This document shows positions 24,808 to 34,522 of a stretch of 39,853 nucleotides of DNA, in pieces (position 1 is the stretch's first letter; every line of letters begins with the position of its first letter). Source of the stretch: CANLBN01 sp034111645 (GTDB taxonomy: Bacteria; Pseudomonadota; Gammaproteobacteria; Pseudomonadales; Cellvibrionaceae); the NCBI GenBank assembly GCA_034111645.1, contig JAWUWW010000044.1:1-39853 (forward strand), written 5' to 3'. The notes beneath the pieces were generated by a model. It searched no databases. It saw only the letters and a program-made list of their open reading frames with translations, and was not told the DNA's origin. Position numbers and translations under genes: made by a program.

Positions 24808-26684
24808 TTAAACACTCGAACCGTATTCGAATTTGCCAGTCATCTGGTTGAGTATTTCGGATAAATGACTCAATTGATGACTTTCATCGCTAAGTTGCTG
24901 GCTACTTATAAGATTCTGCTCGGCAGCTTGGCTAATCTGGTGCATATTACTACCAACTTCGCGCACCGCAAGATTTTGCGAATCGACCTCGGTTGAAATG
25001 ATCTTATTCATTCTATCTAGATTGACAATATATTCATGGATCGCCGTCAGTCGCTCTGTCACGATTTCAGTCTGATCGAAGCTCTTGGTGACCGTCTTCC
25101 CGGCATGCTCCATGTTATCGACTGTGGCTTTGGCAACCTTGGATAACTTATTGATAATGCTGTCTATTTCGATGGTAGAATCCTTGGTGCGATTGGACAG
25201 CGTGCGTACTTCGTCGGCAACTACCGCAAATCCGCGTCCTTGATTACCGGCGCGAGCAGCTTCGATCGCAGCATTTAAGGCTAGCAGGTTGGTCTGTTCT
25301 GAGATGGTCTCAATCAGGCTAGTTATCTTGGAAACCTCGATTACCAGTTCGTTGAGTGAACTCGTTGATTCTAGTGCAACCTTGATGTCCTGCTGTAAAC
25401 CGGTCATGATATCCCGATTATTTTCATTAAGTCGCGACTGCCCATCGACTCCTGCTGCATTAGCGTGGCAGTATTGGCCGCCTCGGTCGTATTCTCAGCG
25501 ACCTGAGTCACAGAACCTGCAATATCTTCGAGTCGTTGACTGATCGCGTCGATATTTTGGTTCTGCATACCAATACTCTGGTGGGTTTTGGTCATATTGG
25601 TATCTACCGACATAGTGCTGGTATTAATCTGATTCGAAATGTGTCCGATCTCACGTACCATCTCACGCAAGTTCATGACCATTCGCTGCATTGACTGCTC
25701 CAATTGCGCTATTTCACCCACTCCCCTAACCTCGATTTCGATATCAAGATTGCCATTGGCAATTTTCGACGCTGCCTCGGCTGTGAAACGTAACGGAGCG
25801 AGGTAACGTTTCAGGGTATAGGATAATGACATCAGACCGAGCAAGGTTATGACCATAACGATACCAATGGCGAGAAAATCGAATCTCCGCTGATTTTGCA
25901 GGTTCTCAGTGTCTTCGACAGCAATTAACAGATTCGCCACCTGGTTATTGACGACATTATTAATAGGCTGCCGGGTAAAGAGATAGGATTTTTCTGGCTT
26001 ATATAACGTCTGTATCGGTTGGTCAAGCTCGCTGTAGACACTGTCACCGAAGGCCTGTTCGATCCAAGCTGGAGTTTCATAAATTGGCATATCATTGATG
26101 CCGGAGATCGCAACCGATTGCTCGAGATTATCCGATAATTTATCCAAACTGTGGGAAAGCTCGTTGATCAGTAAATAGTAGCCAATGATTTTCTTACGCG
26201 TGCGGGCGTGATCGACATAGACATTGACAACTCTGCCATTACCCAGATCAATCACGCCCTGCTGAGATTGTTTCTCGTCTTCAACCCTAGACAACATCTG
26301 TTCGAGGTACTGGGGGATATTAGTCTCGGTGGATTCGTAGACAACCGACTTATCTTTTGAAAATACCAACAAGTGATCATACGCCGCAATCCCAGCCGTC
26401 AGTTCGACGAAACGGTCCGCGTAGGTTTGAACCTCGTCATATCGGCCTTTCTTTAACGCGGTGCGCAGTTCGTATTCATCCTCAAGACTTTCAATAACCT
26501 GCGCCATACCTTGGTATTGTTCTTCCTGTAATTTGCTCCACAGCACAGAGTTGCCACTAAACAAAGCATCCTTGATCTGCTCTTCCATCTGCTCGCGTGT
26601 CACCAGCCCAATCGAAATCAGACTACCTATCACTAGCAGCAGAATTAAAACGGCAATCGAAGTAATACGTGTCGTTAATAACAT
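24808..26684 (-). pseudogene. Methyl-accepting chemotaxis protein, frameshifted
   Basis: A transmembrane chemoreceptor in two frames. The upstream part (26684 to 25404) has a membrane helix (about residues 8-30), a periplasmic sensor of about 230 residues, a second membrane helix, a HAMP domain and the start of the signalling helix. It runs out of frame at GSRDLMKIIGIS. The downstream part (from about 25407 to 24808) carries the signalling tip (LLALNAAIEAARAGNQGRGF, AVVADEVRTLS) and the return helix. The correct frame resumes as RLNENNRDIMTG. A duplicated CG dinucleotide in GTCGCGAC (about 25432-25439) explains the shift. Start ATG 26684 is chosen; TTG 26699 is possible. Base composition is clearly more GC-rich than neighbouring genes, suggesting transfer. 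No other chemotaxis gene is near. Confidence 0.85.
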
Positions 26685-26699
26685 GGTTTTTGTTCTCAA

Positions 26700-27150
26700 C
26701 CTCTTGCCTTTTAATCATTTATTGAACGCTATATCGGACAATTTGAATTTGTTCCAAAAGGATAGTCGACTCACATTACAGTTACGTGACATATGGTCGG
26801 AAGTCACGACCTTCAAACCTAACGGCCTCAATTCGGTGATTATTAAGATCGGCGTTGCTTTACAGACAGCTCAGGCCTCGGGTCTGATCTAGTCTAAATG
26901 TGGCCGGCGCAGATAACAGCACAAACAACCACGAAAAGTGGTTGTTCGAGTAGCATGCCCGAGAAATTAATAATGAGCCCAGATCCAAAACCTGGGTCGA
27001 AAAAATTTTATACTATCTAGATCGATAATTGATTGTTGATTATTCTATTAATCAAATTAATCCCACCAAATAATCATTTTTTCTATAGTGTGAATATTCT
27101 AAGCTAGCCAAAACTGAGCTGACCACAAATACGCTAGTGGTGTTCTTTAT
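26700..27150. other. Gene-free stretch, MCP to channel remnant
   Basis: 451 bases. The first about 200 keep the higher GC of the MCP gene and show an unidentified open stretch on the plus strand ending at 26892. The rest is AT-rich. A strong hairpin lies at 26924-26946. Confidence 0.5.
26924..26946. terminator. Hairpin, possible terminator
   Basis: AACAACCAC (26924-26932), loop GAAAA, GTGGTTGTT (26938-26946): a perfect nine-pair stem. It has no U-run on the plus strand and only a weak one on the minus strand, so termination is uncertain. It sits where GC-rich sequence gives way to AT-rich sequence. Confidence 0.4.
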
Positions 27151-28020
27151 ATGACGGCTCGCTATCTTTATCGTTATTTTCTCCATCACGATAGCGGTTC
27201 ATGCTGTCAGCTCAGTTGAAATACTGATGACTATAGGCGCACACAAGTAATGCACCCCCCCTTAGCACCAAGCACCTCTCCCTCTAGCACCAACGGTTTA
27301 ATTGTATTAGATAACCACAATCGCGGCACACTAAGAAATATAATTAAGCATTTTTTAAATACCATATGACGTGATAACTACAGTGAAGCTATACATTGTC
27401 TCGATTTTACGACAGTTAATGAAACCATTCAGAAGATACCCATGAAGAGGTAGCCAAACGTCTTGAACTGTTACTGGAGCGCTCCTTGTGAACTAATATA
27501 CCGACACTAAGTGATCATCATGCAGTGTTTGTGGATGATGGTTTGCAGAAAATCCTGATTTAGTGGGATATATACCACTAAAAGATCAAACAATTCCTTT
27601 TTATGTTCAGCGAATTACTCGTGATGATGGCGGACTTATTTGAAAGATTGCGGGAATTTGCGGCGCAAATATCAATCTAGATGTGATTGGCGGCATCACC
27701 TTTTATATTAGGGCACCGATTAAATTAGGTAAGCTTGAAAAATACATTGGCTTCGTCAAAGGCATTGGTATGCGCTGTACAAAAATACGCACTCTCAATG
27801 GAACTCTTGTTAACATCTCCAACTTGGTTTTTGTTGATATGCCATTAGAAAGCTACTCTGAGCGTAATCCTATTCGTTACAGCCCTGAGCTGGTAGTTTC
27901 GCCAATCTAGCCCTCAACAAATTGAATCGGTAATAATCAATATTAAACAATGATTAGATAAACACGAACAGATATGTGAAACTCCCTGTCGACTTCCGCT
28001 AATCTAGAGCAACACCGCGT
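27151..28020 (+). pseudogene. MscS-family mechanosensitive channel, heavily decayed
   Basis: Pieces of one protein appear in order but in shifting frames. Near 27166 there is a signal-peptide-like AIFIVIFSITIAVHAVSS. Then come GTLRNIIKHFLN, DNYSEAIHCLDFTTVNETI, HEEVAKRLELLLERS, ENPDLVGYIPLKDQTIPFY and VQRITRDDGGLI followed by a stop. An in-frame block follows at 27683-27910 (IGGITFYIRAPIKLGKLEKY, GIGMRCTKIRTLNGTLVNIS, FVDMPLESYSERNPIRYSPE), then PQQIESVIINIKQ, a stop, and LDKHEQICETP. The middle block is the pore-distal beta domain of MscS proteins. The order matches larger MscS members with an exported N-terminal domain. The region between GLI and the beta domain, where the membrane helices should be, is missing. 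At least three frameshifts, several stops and one internal deletion are needed, so it is non-functional. Confidence 0.78.
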
Positions 28021-28032
28021 CCCCTCGATATA

Positions 28033-28233
28033 ATGAGTCATGTCGATTCAACAAGCTTTGCAGCTTATAGCCATGTCTCTCGAGGAGCTAAATTTAGCGA
28101 TGCTATTATTAACGATCGTATTATTACTGATAACAAATAGGTACTTGAAAAACATGGTGTCAAACTGGCTGATTTGAAGCTTGCCAATATTGGCAAGGCT
28201 GTTGACAAAAAATATGATTATAAAATAGCTTAA
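28033..28233 (+). pseudogene. Unidentified small reading frame broken by TAG
   Basis: From ATG 28033 the frame reads SHVDSTSFAAYSHVSRGA, KFSDAIINDRIITDNK, TAG at 28138-28140, then VLEKHGVKLADLKLANIGKA and VDKKYDYKIA to TAA 28231-28233. Composition on both sides of the TAG is protein-like, and the frame stays open upstream of the ATG. That suggests the 3' end of an older, longer gene. I do not recognise the family. It lies between the MscS remnant and the GNAT gene. Confidence 0.4.
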
Positions 28234-28252
28234 TATTACAGGTTGATTGCTT

Positions 28253-28567
28253 ATGAAAAAAAAACGCCCAAACCTAGCCGCTTGCATGGTTGATCAGAAC
28301 AAAATTATCGTTAAGCACGATCAAGCTGCTGGCGAATTTTTTGTTGATCTTAACTTATTAGATTTGGGTAATGACAAAGCTGTTTTACAATATCGTATGA
28401 TTAACGAGAACAGCGTAGATTTTTATCAAACCTTTGTCCCTAGATTAGCTAGAGGAAAAGGCATTGCAGAGGCTTTAGTGGAACAAGGTCTAGCTTGGGC
28501 GAAGGCGCAAAATTATGAACAGCATGCCTCTTGTTGGTATGTACAGAAGCGCCTTAGCGCTTCATAA
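28253..28567 (+). CDS. Small GNAT-like acetyltransferase (YjdJ type)
   Basis: A 104-residue protein matching the short, single-domain GNAT subgroup often called YjdJ-type: hydrophobic strands (EFFVDLNLLDLGNDKAVLQY), VDFYQTFVPRLARGKGIAEALVE as the acetyl-CoA loop (R-x-x-G-x-G/A form, RGKGIA) and the ending ASCWYVQKRL. Substrate is unknown. ATG at 28253 is chosen, with AGG about 12 bases upstream; a TTG two codons earlier is in frame. It converges on yejF with a 24-base gap. It appears intact, in contrast to the remnants just upstream. Confidence 0.8.
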   Translation: MKKKRPNLAACMVDQNKIIVKHDQAAGEFFVDLNLLDLGNDKAVLQYRMINENSVDFYQTFVPRLARGKGIAEALVEQGLAWAKAQNYEQHASCWYVQKRLSAS

Positions 28568-28591
28568 TTAGGGTAAGCCATTATCCATCAA

Positions 28592-30334
28592 TCAATCTAA
28601 TGTTGCTTTCAATAGTTTCTGTGTATAAGGGTGCTGTGGATTTTCTAACACATCCTTAGCACTACCTTGTTCAACCACCTCCCCACTTTTAATCACCATT
28701 ACTTTATGACTCATCGCTTTGATAACATGAAGATCATGGCTGATAAATATATAACTAAGCTTGCGTTGCTGCTGTAGTTTTCGCAATAAGTTAATCACTT
28801 GCATTTGTACTGCGCGGTCAAGTGCGGATGTGGGCTCATCTAAAAAGACTAGGCGTGGATTTAAAATAAAAGCGCGAGCAATAGCGATTCGTTGGCGCTG
28901 ACCACCCGAAAATTCATGTGGATAGCGATTTTTTGTTGCTGGGTCTAATCCAACCTCAATCATAATATCGTCAACCATTTGATCGATGTCGGTTTCACAT
29001 AATTGTTTTGTTGGCAGTGTTTTATTAACGGATTCTTTTTTTATAGACTCTTTTTTTATGGACAAGTTTTGTAAATGTAGGCCTTCGCTAATAATTTGTT
29101 TGGCGCTCATTCTCGGGCTAAGACTTGAGAATGGATCTTGAAAAACGACTTGCATAACACAACGAAAAGGGTGCAATTGTTTTTCATTAAGGCATGAGAT
29201 ATCGCGCCCTTCTAATTCAATCACACCTTTTGACTGTATGAGTTTTAAAATCGCTAAGGCCAAGGTTGACTTTCCCGAGCCACTTTCGCCCAGTATACCT
29301 AGCGTTCTACCTTCATGAAGTTTGAAATTAATATCATCTAGGGCAATAAAAAAATCTTTGCACTTACCAAACAGTGGCTTATTTTTATTATAAGTCACAT
29401 TTAAATGCTTCGTTTCAACCACAACAGAACAAGCACTTTCAGGATTTTGCAATTCAACGGGCTCGCCTTTAGGATGGCTATCTACCAATAGCTTAGTGTA
29501 ATCATTTTTAGGTTGCTGTAAGACAGCTTGGGTATCACCACGCTCAACAATTTCACCGTGTTGCATCACCAAGACTTCATCAGCTAAATATTTTACGACA
29601 CCTAAATCATGAGTAATTAATAAAATACTCATAGAATATTGTTGTTGTAATTCTCTTAACAAATCGAGAATTTCTTTTTGCACAGTAACATCTAGCGCCG
29701 TTGTTGGCTCATCGGCAATTAGTAGTTTAGGCCTATTCGCAAGTGCCATTGCGATCATCACCCGTTGGCGCTGACCACCAGATAATTGGTGAGGGTATGA
29801 TGTTAATTTTGATTCGGGATCAACGATATGTACTTGCCTTAATAATGATAAAACTTGCTCACGCGTCGCACTTTTAGACAGATTGCTTTTACGTAGACTT
29901 TTATCTGCTAAAGATCTGCCAAGATTGACTGACTCTCCAATTTGCGCCTCAATTGTCTGTAGTGGGTTAAGCGCACTCATCGGCTCTTGAAAGATCATAC
30001 CAATTTCATGACCACGAATAGCGGTCATTTTTTTTAGCGGACGCGATAATAGCTCTTGAGATTGACTCTCAGTTACTTGGGTTCGCGCGCAAACATTTTT
30101 ATCATTTGAAAACCAAACCTCACCACTTGGATGAAATGCAATAGGGTATGGTAACAAACGCATAATAGCGTGAGCCGTAAGTGATTTACCTGAGCCCGAT
30201 TCGCCAACTAATGCCACCGTTTTATTGTGTTTAATATCAAAGCTAATATTTTTTACGATGTGTGTTTGATGCTCTCCTTGCTTAAAAGAAACACAAAGAT
30301 CGCTAACACTTAAAATACATTTTTCTTGGCTCAT
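28592..30334 (-). CDS. yejF: Peptide ABC transporter, fused double ATPase YejF
   Basis: Energises the YejABEF oligopeptide importer (used for microcin C and short peptides in E. coli). The 580-residue protein contains two complete ABC domains. The first has Walker A GESGSGKS near 45 and signature LSGGQRQRVMIAMAL; the second has Walker A GESGSGKS near 350 and signature FSGGQRQRIAIARAF. Walker B segments are LLIADEPTTALD and LVFLDEPTSALD. Duplicated cassettes are typical of YejF, where Dpp/Opp systems use two proteins. A Lys/Ser-rich insertion (repeated IKKES) lies in the second domain. It follows yejE by 46 bases. Confidence 0.94.
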   Translation of the reverse strand: MSQEKCILSVSDLCVSFKQGEHQTHIVKNISFDIKHNKTVALVGESGSGKSLTAHAIMRLLPYPIAFHPSGEVWFSNDKNVCARTQVTESQSQELLSRPLKKMTAIRGHEIGMIFQEPMSALNPLQTIEAQIGESVNLGRSLADKSLRKSNLSKSATREQVLSLLRQVHIVDPESKLTSYPHQLSGGQRQRVMIAMALANRPKLLIADEPTTALDVTVQKEILDLLRELQQQYSMSILLITHDLGVVKYLADEVLVMQHGEIVERGDTQAVLQQPKNDYTKLLVDSHPKGEPVELQNPESACSVVVETKHLNVTYNKNKPLFGKCKDFFIALDDINFKLHEGRTLGILGESGSGKSTLALAILKLIQSKGVIELEGRDISCLNEKQLHPFRCVMQVVFQDPFSSLSPRMSAKQIISEGLHLQNLSIKKESIKKESVNKTLPTKQLCETDIDQMVDDIMIEVGLDPATKNRYPHEFSGGQRQRIAIARAFILNPRLVFLDEPTSALDRAVQMQVINLLRKLQQQRKLSYIFISHDLHVIKAMSHKVMVIKSGEVVEQGSAKDVLENPQHPYTQKLLKATLD

Positions 30335-30380
30335 AATCTCAGCTATTTATATTTTATTACAATTGATCTGGTGTCAATAA

Positions 30381-31430
30381 TTATTGAGTAACTAAGCGAG
30401 GATCAAAGGCATCTCTAATGCCCTCGCCGATAAAAACTAATAGTGTTAATGTTGTAGAGATCACTAAAAAAGCTGTAATGGCAAGCCAAGGGGCATGAAG
30501 ATTACTTTTACCTTGAGACATTAGTTCACCTAGGGATGCAGAACCTACCGGCAGCCCGAAGCCTAAAAAATCGAGCGACGTTAATGTGACGACAGCACCG
30601 GTCATAATAAAAGGTAGCATTGTCATCGTTGCAACCATGGCGTTGGGTAAAATATGCCGCGACATGATTTTTGCATTACTCACTCCCATTGCTCTTGCAG
30701 CACGCACGTAATCCAAATTGCGACCCCGCAAGAATTCTGCCCGAACAACATCGACAAGACGCGTCCAACTAAATAACAACATCACACCCAATAACCACCA
30801 AAAGTTTGGCTGAATAATACTTGCTAGAATAATTAATACAAACAAACGCGGCAGACCACTCCAAATTTCTAAAAAGCGTTGGCCATATAAGTCTACTCTA
30901 CCACCATAATATCCTTGAACAGCCCCAACCATAACGCCGATAATCGTGCTGCCTATTGTTAATATAAGCGCAAACAACATTGAAATTCTAAAACCGTAAA
31001 GTGCTCGCGCAAACACATCTCGGGCTTGATCGTCGGTACCCAACCAATTTTGCCAGCTCGGTCGTGAGGGTGCAGCCTCATTTAAATTAGATATATGCGT
31101 GTCATAGCTAAAAGGTACCATTGGCTTGAGCATCCAACCATTACTTTCGATTAAGTTGATAACATAAGGATCAGCAAAATCTGCTTCTGTATCGAAGTCG
31201 CCACCAAAGGTAGTTTCTGGATAAGAGATTAATATAGGTAGATATAAATCATTTTTATAAGCAACCAGTAATGGTTTATCGTTTGCAAAGAACTCTGCAA
31301 ACAAACTAATAAAAAACAAAAAAACAAATAACCACAAGCTCCAAGCTGCACGTTTATTATGAAAAAATATTTCTTTTCGACGTTGATTTAGCGGAGACAA
31401 ACCAGAAGTTAAAGCAGATAAAAACATCAT
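30381..31430 (-). CDS. yejE: Peptide ABC transporter permease YejE
   Basis: The second inner-membrane permease of the importer. The 349-residue protein has a cytoplasmic start SPLNQRRKEIFFHNKRA, a first membrane helix, a long periplasmic segment (about 50-140) and then the BPD transmembrane domain. The EAA loop that docks the ATPase is DYVRAARAMGVSNAKIMSRHILPNA. The start is set at ATG 31430 because AGAGGAG lies eight to nine bases upstream; an upstream in-frame codon (31463) would overlap yejB. With this start, the gap to the yejB stop is 13 bases. Confidence 0.93.
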   Translation of the reverse strand: MMFLSALTSGLSPLNQRRKEIFFHNKRAAWSLWLFVFLFFISLFAEFFANDKPLLVAYKNDLYLPILISYPETTFGGDFDTEADFADPYVINLIESNGWMLKPMVPFSYDTHISNLNEAAPSRPSWQNWLGTDDQARDVFARALYGFRISMLFALILTIGSTIIGVMVGAVQGYYGGRVDLYGQRFLEIWSGLPRLFVLIILASIIQPNFWWLLGVMLLFSWTRLVDVVRAEFLRGRNLDYVRAARAMGVSNAKIMSRHILPNAMVATMTMLPFIMTGAVVTLTSLDFLGFGLPVGSASLGELMSQGKSNLHAPWLAITAFLVISTTLTLLVFIGEGIRDAFDPRLVTQ

Positions 31431-31443
31431 CCAATCATCTCCT

Positions 31444-32529
31444 CTAGCGCTGCTGACTTTCAAAATCTATGCGCGGATCAACCCACACATAAACCAGATC
31501 AGAAATAAGTTTAACGATAAGACCAAATAGAGTGAATATAAATAATGTGCCAAAAACGACGGGGTAGTCTCTATTTAACACAGACTCAAAACCGAGCAAA
31601 CCAATACCATCCAAAGAAAAGATAACCTCAATCAATAAAGACCCTGTAATAAAAATACTCAAGAACGCAGCCGGAAAACTCGATACCACTATCAACATTG
31701 CATTACGAAACACATGCTTATAGAGCACTTGATTTTCACTCAAACCTTTAGCTCTTGCCGTCGTCACATATTGCTTATTAATTTCATCCAAAAAAGAATT
31801 TTTAGTAAGCATTGTGAGTGTCGCAAAGCCGCCTAAAGTATAAGCCGTTAGCGGTAGCACTAAATGCCAAAAATAATCTTTAATCTTACCGATAAAAGTG
31901 AGCTCATCAAAATTTGGGGAAGTTAAACCCCGAAGAGGAAACCAGTCAAAAAAACTACCGCCAGCGAACAAAACAATCAAAAATATACCTAATAAAAAAC
32001 TCGGAATTGCGTTACCAATAACAACCACAAAACTCGTATAAACATCAAAACGACTACCATGAGAGACAGCTTTATAAACGCCTAAAGGAATAGAGATAAG
32101 ATAAATAATCAATGTACTCCATAAGCCTAAGGATATGGTAACGGGCATTTTTTCTAAAATTAGATTGATCACTGACTCATTGCGAAAGAAGCTATCGCCA
32201 AAATCTAATTGCGCATAATTTATTAGCATATCAAAAAAGCGGACGTGTGCTGGCTTATCAAAACCATATAACTTATTAATCTCTTCGATGATTTCGGGCG
32301 GAAGACCTTGAGCACCACGATAATCAGAGCCACTTTGGGAGGAAGATTCAAAAGCACCGGCACTACCTCCAGTACGATCAGTATCACCAGCATTTTCACC
32401 CTGAATAGAGGCAATCAGCTGTTCGACAGGACCGCCTGGTGCAGCTTGTATAATGCAAAAATTAATGATCAAAATTCCTAACAGAGTAGGAATGATGAGC
32501 ATTAATCGTCTTAAAATATATGTTCCCAT
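31444..32529 (-). CDS. yejB: Peptide ABC transporter permease YejB
   Basis: The first permease of the importer, 361 residues, with the usual DppB-like start MGTYILRRLMLIIPTLLGIL (one membrane helix). After that comes a Gly/Ser-rich periplasmic insert (about 45-75) and then five more predicted helices. The EAA loop QYVTTARAKGLSENQVLYKHVFRNA precedes the last helices, and the protein ends WVDPRIDFESQQR. It lies 136 bases downstream of yejA. Confidence 0.94.
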   Translation of the reverse strand: MGTYILRRLMLIIPTLLGILIINFCIIQAAPGGPVEQLIASIQGENAGDTDRTGGSAGAFESSSQSGSDYRGAQGLPPEIIEEINKLYGFDKPAHVRFFDMLINYAQLDFGDSFFRNESVINLILEKMPVTISLGLWSTLIIYLISIPLGVYKAVSHGSRFDVYTSFVVVIGNAIPSFLLGIFLIVLFAGGSFFDWFPLRGLTSPNFDELTFIGKIKDYFWHLVLPLTAYTLGGFATLTMLTKNSFLDEINKQYVTTARAKGLSENQVLYKHVFRNAMLIVVSSFPAAFLSIFITGSLLIEVIFSLDGIGLLGFESVLNRDYPVVFGTLFIFTLFGLIVKLISDLVYVWVDPRIDFESQQR

Positions 32530-32665
32530 AATATTATTTTTGTGCTCTATACAGTTGAAAATTATTAAATTAGAAGTAACTTAGCACATCTAAGGAGAAC
32601 TCTTAATTTAAATGAATTTAAATACCTTTATATTTTTTTCTGACCTAGAGGTTATAAATCTCAAT

Positions 32666-34522
32666 TTATTGAGCCTCAAGCTGTGCTGCTTTTTCTGAGT
32701 CATACCACCAACTAAAAATTGCCTTCGTATAAAATTTATCATAAATCGGAGATATTGCTGGAAAGTTAAATTTATTCCAAAAAACAATACGCGATGACGA
32801 GCTATACCACTGAGGAATAGCATAATAATTATGCAGTAATACACGATCAAGCGCGCGTGTAGCAACAATCAGTTGCTCACGTGAGCCAGCCGCAACTACA
32901 TTCTTTATTAGACCATCAATCGCTGGATTTTTAATGCCCACTAAATTCCCACTACCCTCTACTGCTGCAGATTGTGAGCCCCAAAAATTATTCTGCTCTG
33001 CACCAGGCGATTCACTCTGTACAAAAACATGTACGATCATATCGAAATCGAAATTACGCTTACGATTGATATATTGCGAGCTATCGACTAGGCGTACATC
33101 TACATAAATACCTAATTTTTTAAGGTTTTGAATAAATGGGTTAACGATCCTCTCAAAACCTGAAGAAACCAATAGAATCTCAAAGTTTATTTTTATGCCA
33201 TCTGCACTATAAAGCTGATTTTTTTTTACCTCATATCCTGCATTATCAAGTATTGCTTTTGCTTTGCGTAAATTAGGCCGATTATGGCCACTGCCATCAG
33301 ACTTAGGCAATTTATAAGCTTCTGTAAAAACGGCTTTTGGGAGTTGATCTTTGTAAGGGGCTAACAAATTTAGTTCATACTGACTTGGCAGACCTGTTGC
33401 CGCAAGATCGCTATTAGAATAAAAACTATAGGCGCGGTCATAGATATTATAAAAAAGCGCCTCATTTGACCATTCAAAATCAAAGGCATAGCTAATAGCT
33501 TTACGTAGAGCTACATCTTGAAACATTGGCTTGCGAAGATTAAAGACAAAGGCCTGCATACCTTTATTGGCCTTGTTTTTTATTTCTTTTTGAATAAGTT
33601 GCCCGCGCTCTATGGCAGGAATGTCGTAGGCTGTAGCCCAGGATTTTGAGCTATTCTCCCAGCGAAAATCATATTCATTAGCTTTTAGAGCCTCTATAGC
33701 AATATTTCCATCACGATAATAATCGATACTGATAATATCAAAATTATAAAGCCCGTTATTAACGGGCAGATTTATGCCCCAGTAATTAGTATTTCTCTCG
33801 TAAGTAATATTTCTACCAGCATCTACTGATTTAATTTTATAAGGCCCGCTTCCTAAAGGAATCTCTAAGCTGCTTTTATCAAACTCTTTATCCTCCCAAA
33901 AGTGTTTAGGCAAAACCGGTAATTCACCCACGATCAAAGGCAACTCTCGGTTATTGCTGACTTTAAATGAAAATTTAACTCTATGAGTATCCAATGCCTC
34001 AACAGATTCTACATCTTGGTAATAAAACCCATAAATAGGATTACCCTTATCTAATAAAAGATTGAAGCTAAAGACAACATCTTCAGCACTGATAGGATGA
34101 CCATCACTAAAGTATGCCTCTGTACGCAGATGAAAAATGACCCAGCTTCTATCTTCTGGGTATTCAACCTGATCAGCTAATAATCCATATTGAGTAAATG
34201 GCTCGTCTGCAGAAGCCACCATTAATGTATCGTAAATTATTGCAAGATTATCAGCTGGATTACCCTTGGCAATATACTCATTCAAGCTATCAAATGCGCC
34301 TCTTCCTGATAACCGCAGCACTCCACCCTTTTTAGCATTGGCCGAGGTATAGTCAAAACGTATAAAATCAGCTGGATATTTTGGCTCGCCATGTATCGCA
34401 AGTGCATGGCTTTTAATCGGATTAGCAGATACTGTATTAATGACACTAATAAAAAGGCTCAACACAGCGATAATCAAAATTGAGCTAGCTTTATTTATTT
34501 TATGCATAATATACAAATTCAT
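32666..34522 (-). CDS. yejA: Peptide ABC transporter substrate-binding protein YejA
   Basis: Periplasmic solute-binding protein (SBP family 5) of the importer. The 618-residue protein has an N-terminal signal peptide (hydrophobic core ILIIAVLSLFISVINTVSA, likely cut before NPIKSHALAI). KYPADFIRFDYTSANAKKGG then follows, the hallmark of YejA-type proteins. LRTEAYFSDGHPISAEDVVFSF and ALRKAISYAFDFEW are further family motifs. It is not a lipoprotein (no Cys at the cleavage site). An internal ATG at 34507 (MHKINKA) is an equally good start for the signal peptide. It is first in the yejABEF order. Confidence 0.93.
   Translation of the reverse strand: MNLYIMHKINKASSILIIAVLSLFISVINTVSANPIKSHALAIHGEPKYPADFIRFDYTSANAKKGGVLRLSGRGAFDSLNEYIAKGNPADNLAIIYDTLMVASADEPFTQYGLLADQVEYPEDRSWVIFHLRTEAYFSDGHPISAEDVVFSFNLLLDKGNPIYGFYYQDVESVEALDTHRVKFSFKVSNNRELPLIVGELPVLPKHFWEDKEFDKSSLEIPLGSGPYKIKSVDAGRNITYERNTNYWGINLPVNNGLYNFDIISIDYYRDGNIAIEALKANEYDFRWENSSKSWATAYDIPAIERGQLIQKEIKNKANKGMQAFVFNLRKPMFQDVALRKAISYAFDFEWSNEALFYNIYDRAYSFYSNSDLAATGLPSQYELNLLAPYKDQLPKAVFTEAYKLPKSDGSGHNRPNLRKAKAILDNAGYEVKKNQLYSADGIKINFEILLVSSGFERIVNPFIQNLKKLGIYVDVRLVDSSQYINRKRNFDFDMIVHVFVQSESPGAEQNNFWGSQSAAVEGSGNLVGIKNPAIDGLIKNVVAAGSREQLIVATRALDRVLLHNYYAIPQWYSSSSRIVFWNKFNFPAISPIYDKFYTKAIFSWWYDSEKAAQLEAQ

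Noticed and set aside
24770..24810. tRNA-like GGTACTCGAATCC segment
   Set aside because: No acceptor or anticodon stem can be formed around it.
26461..26892. Plus-strand open frame of 143 codons
   Set aside because: Most of it is antisense to the MCP gene. The tail beyond 26700 looks somewhat protein-like but I recognise nothing in it.
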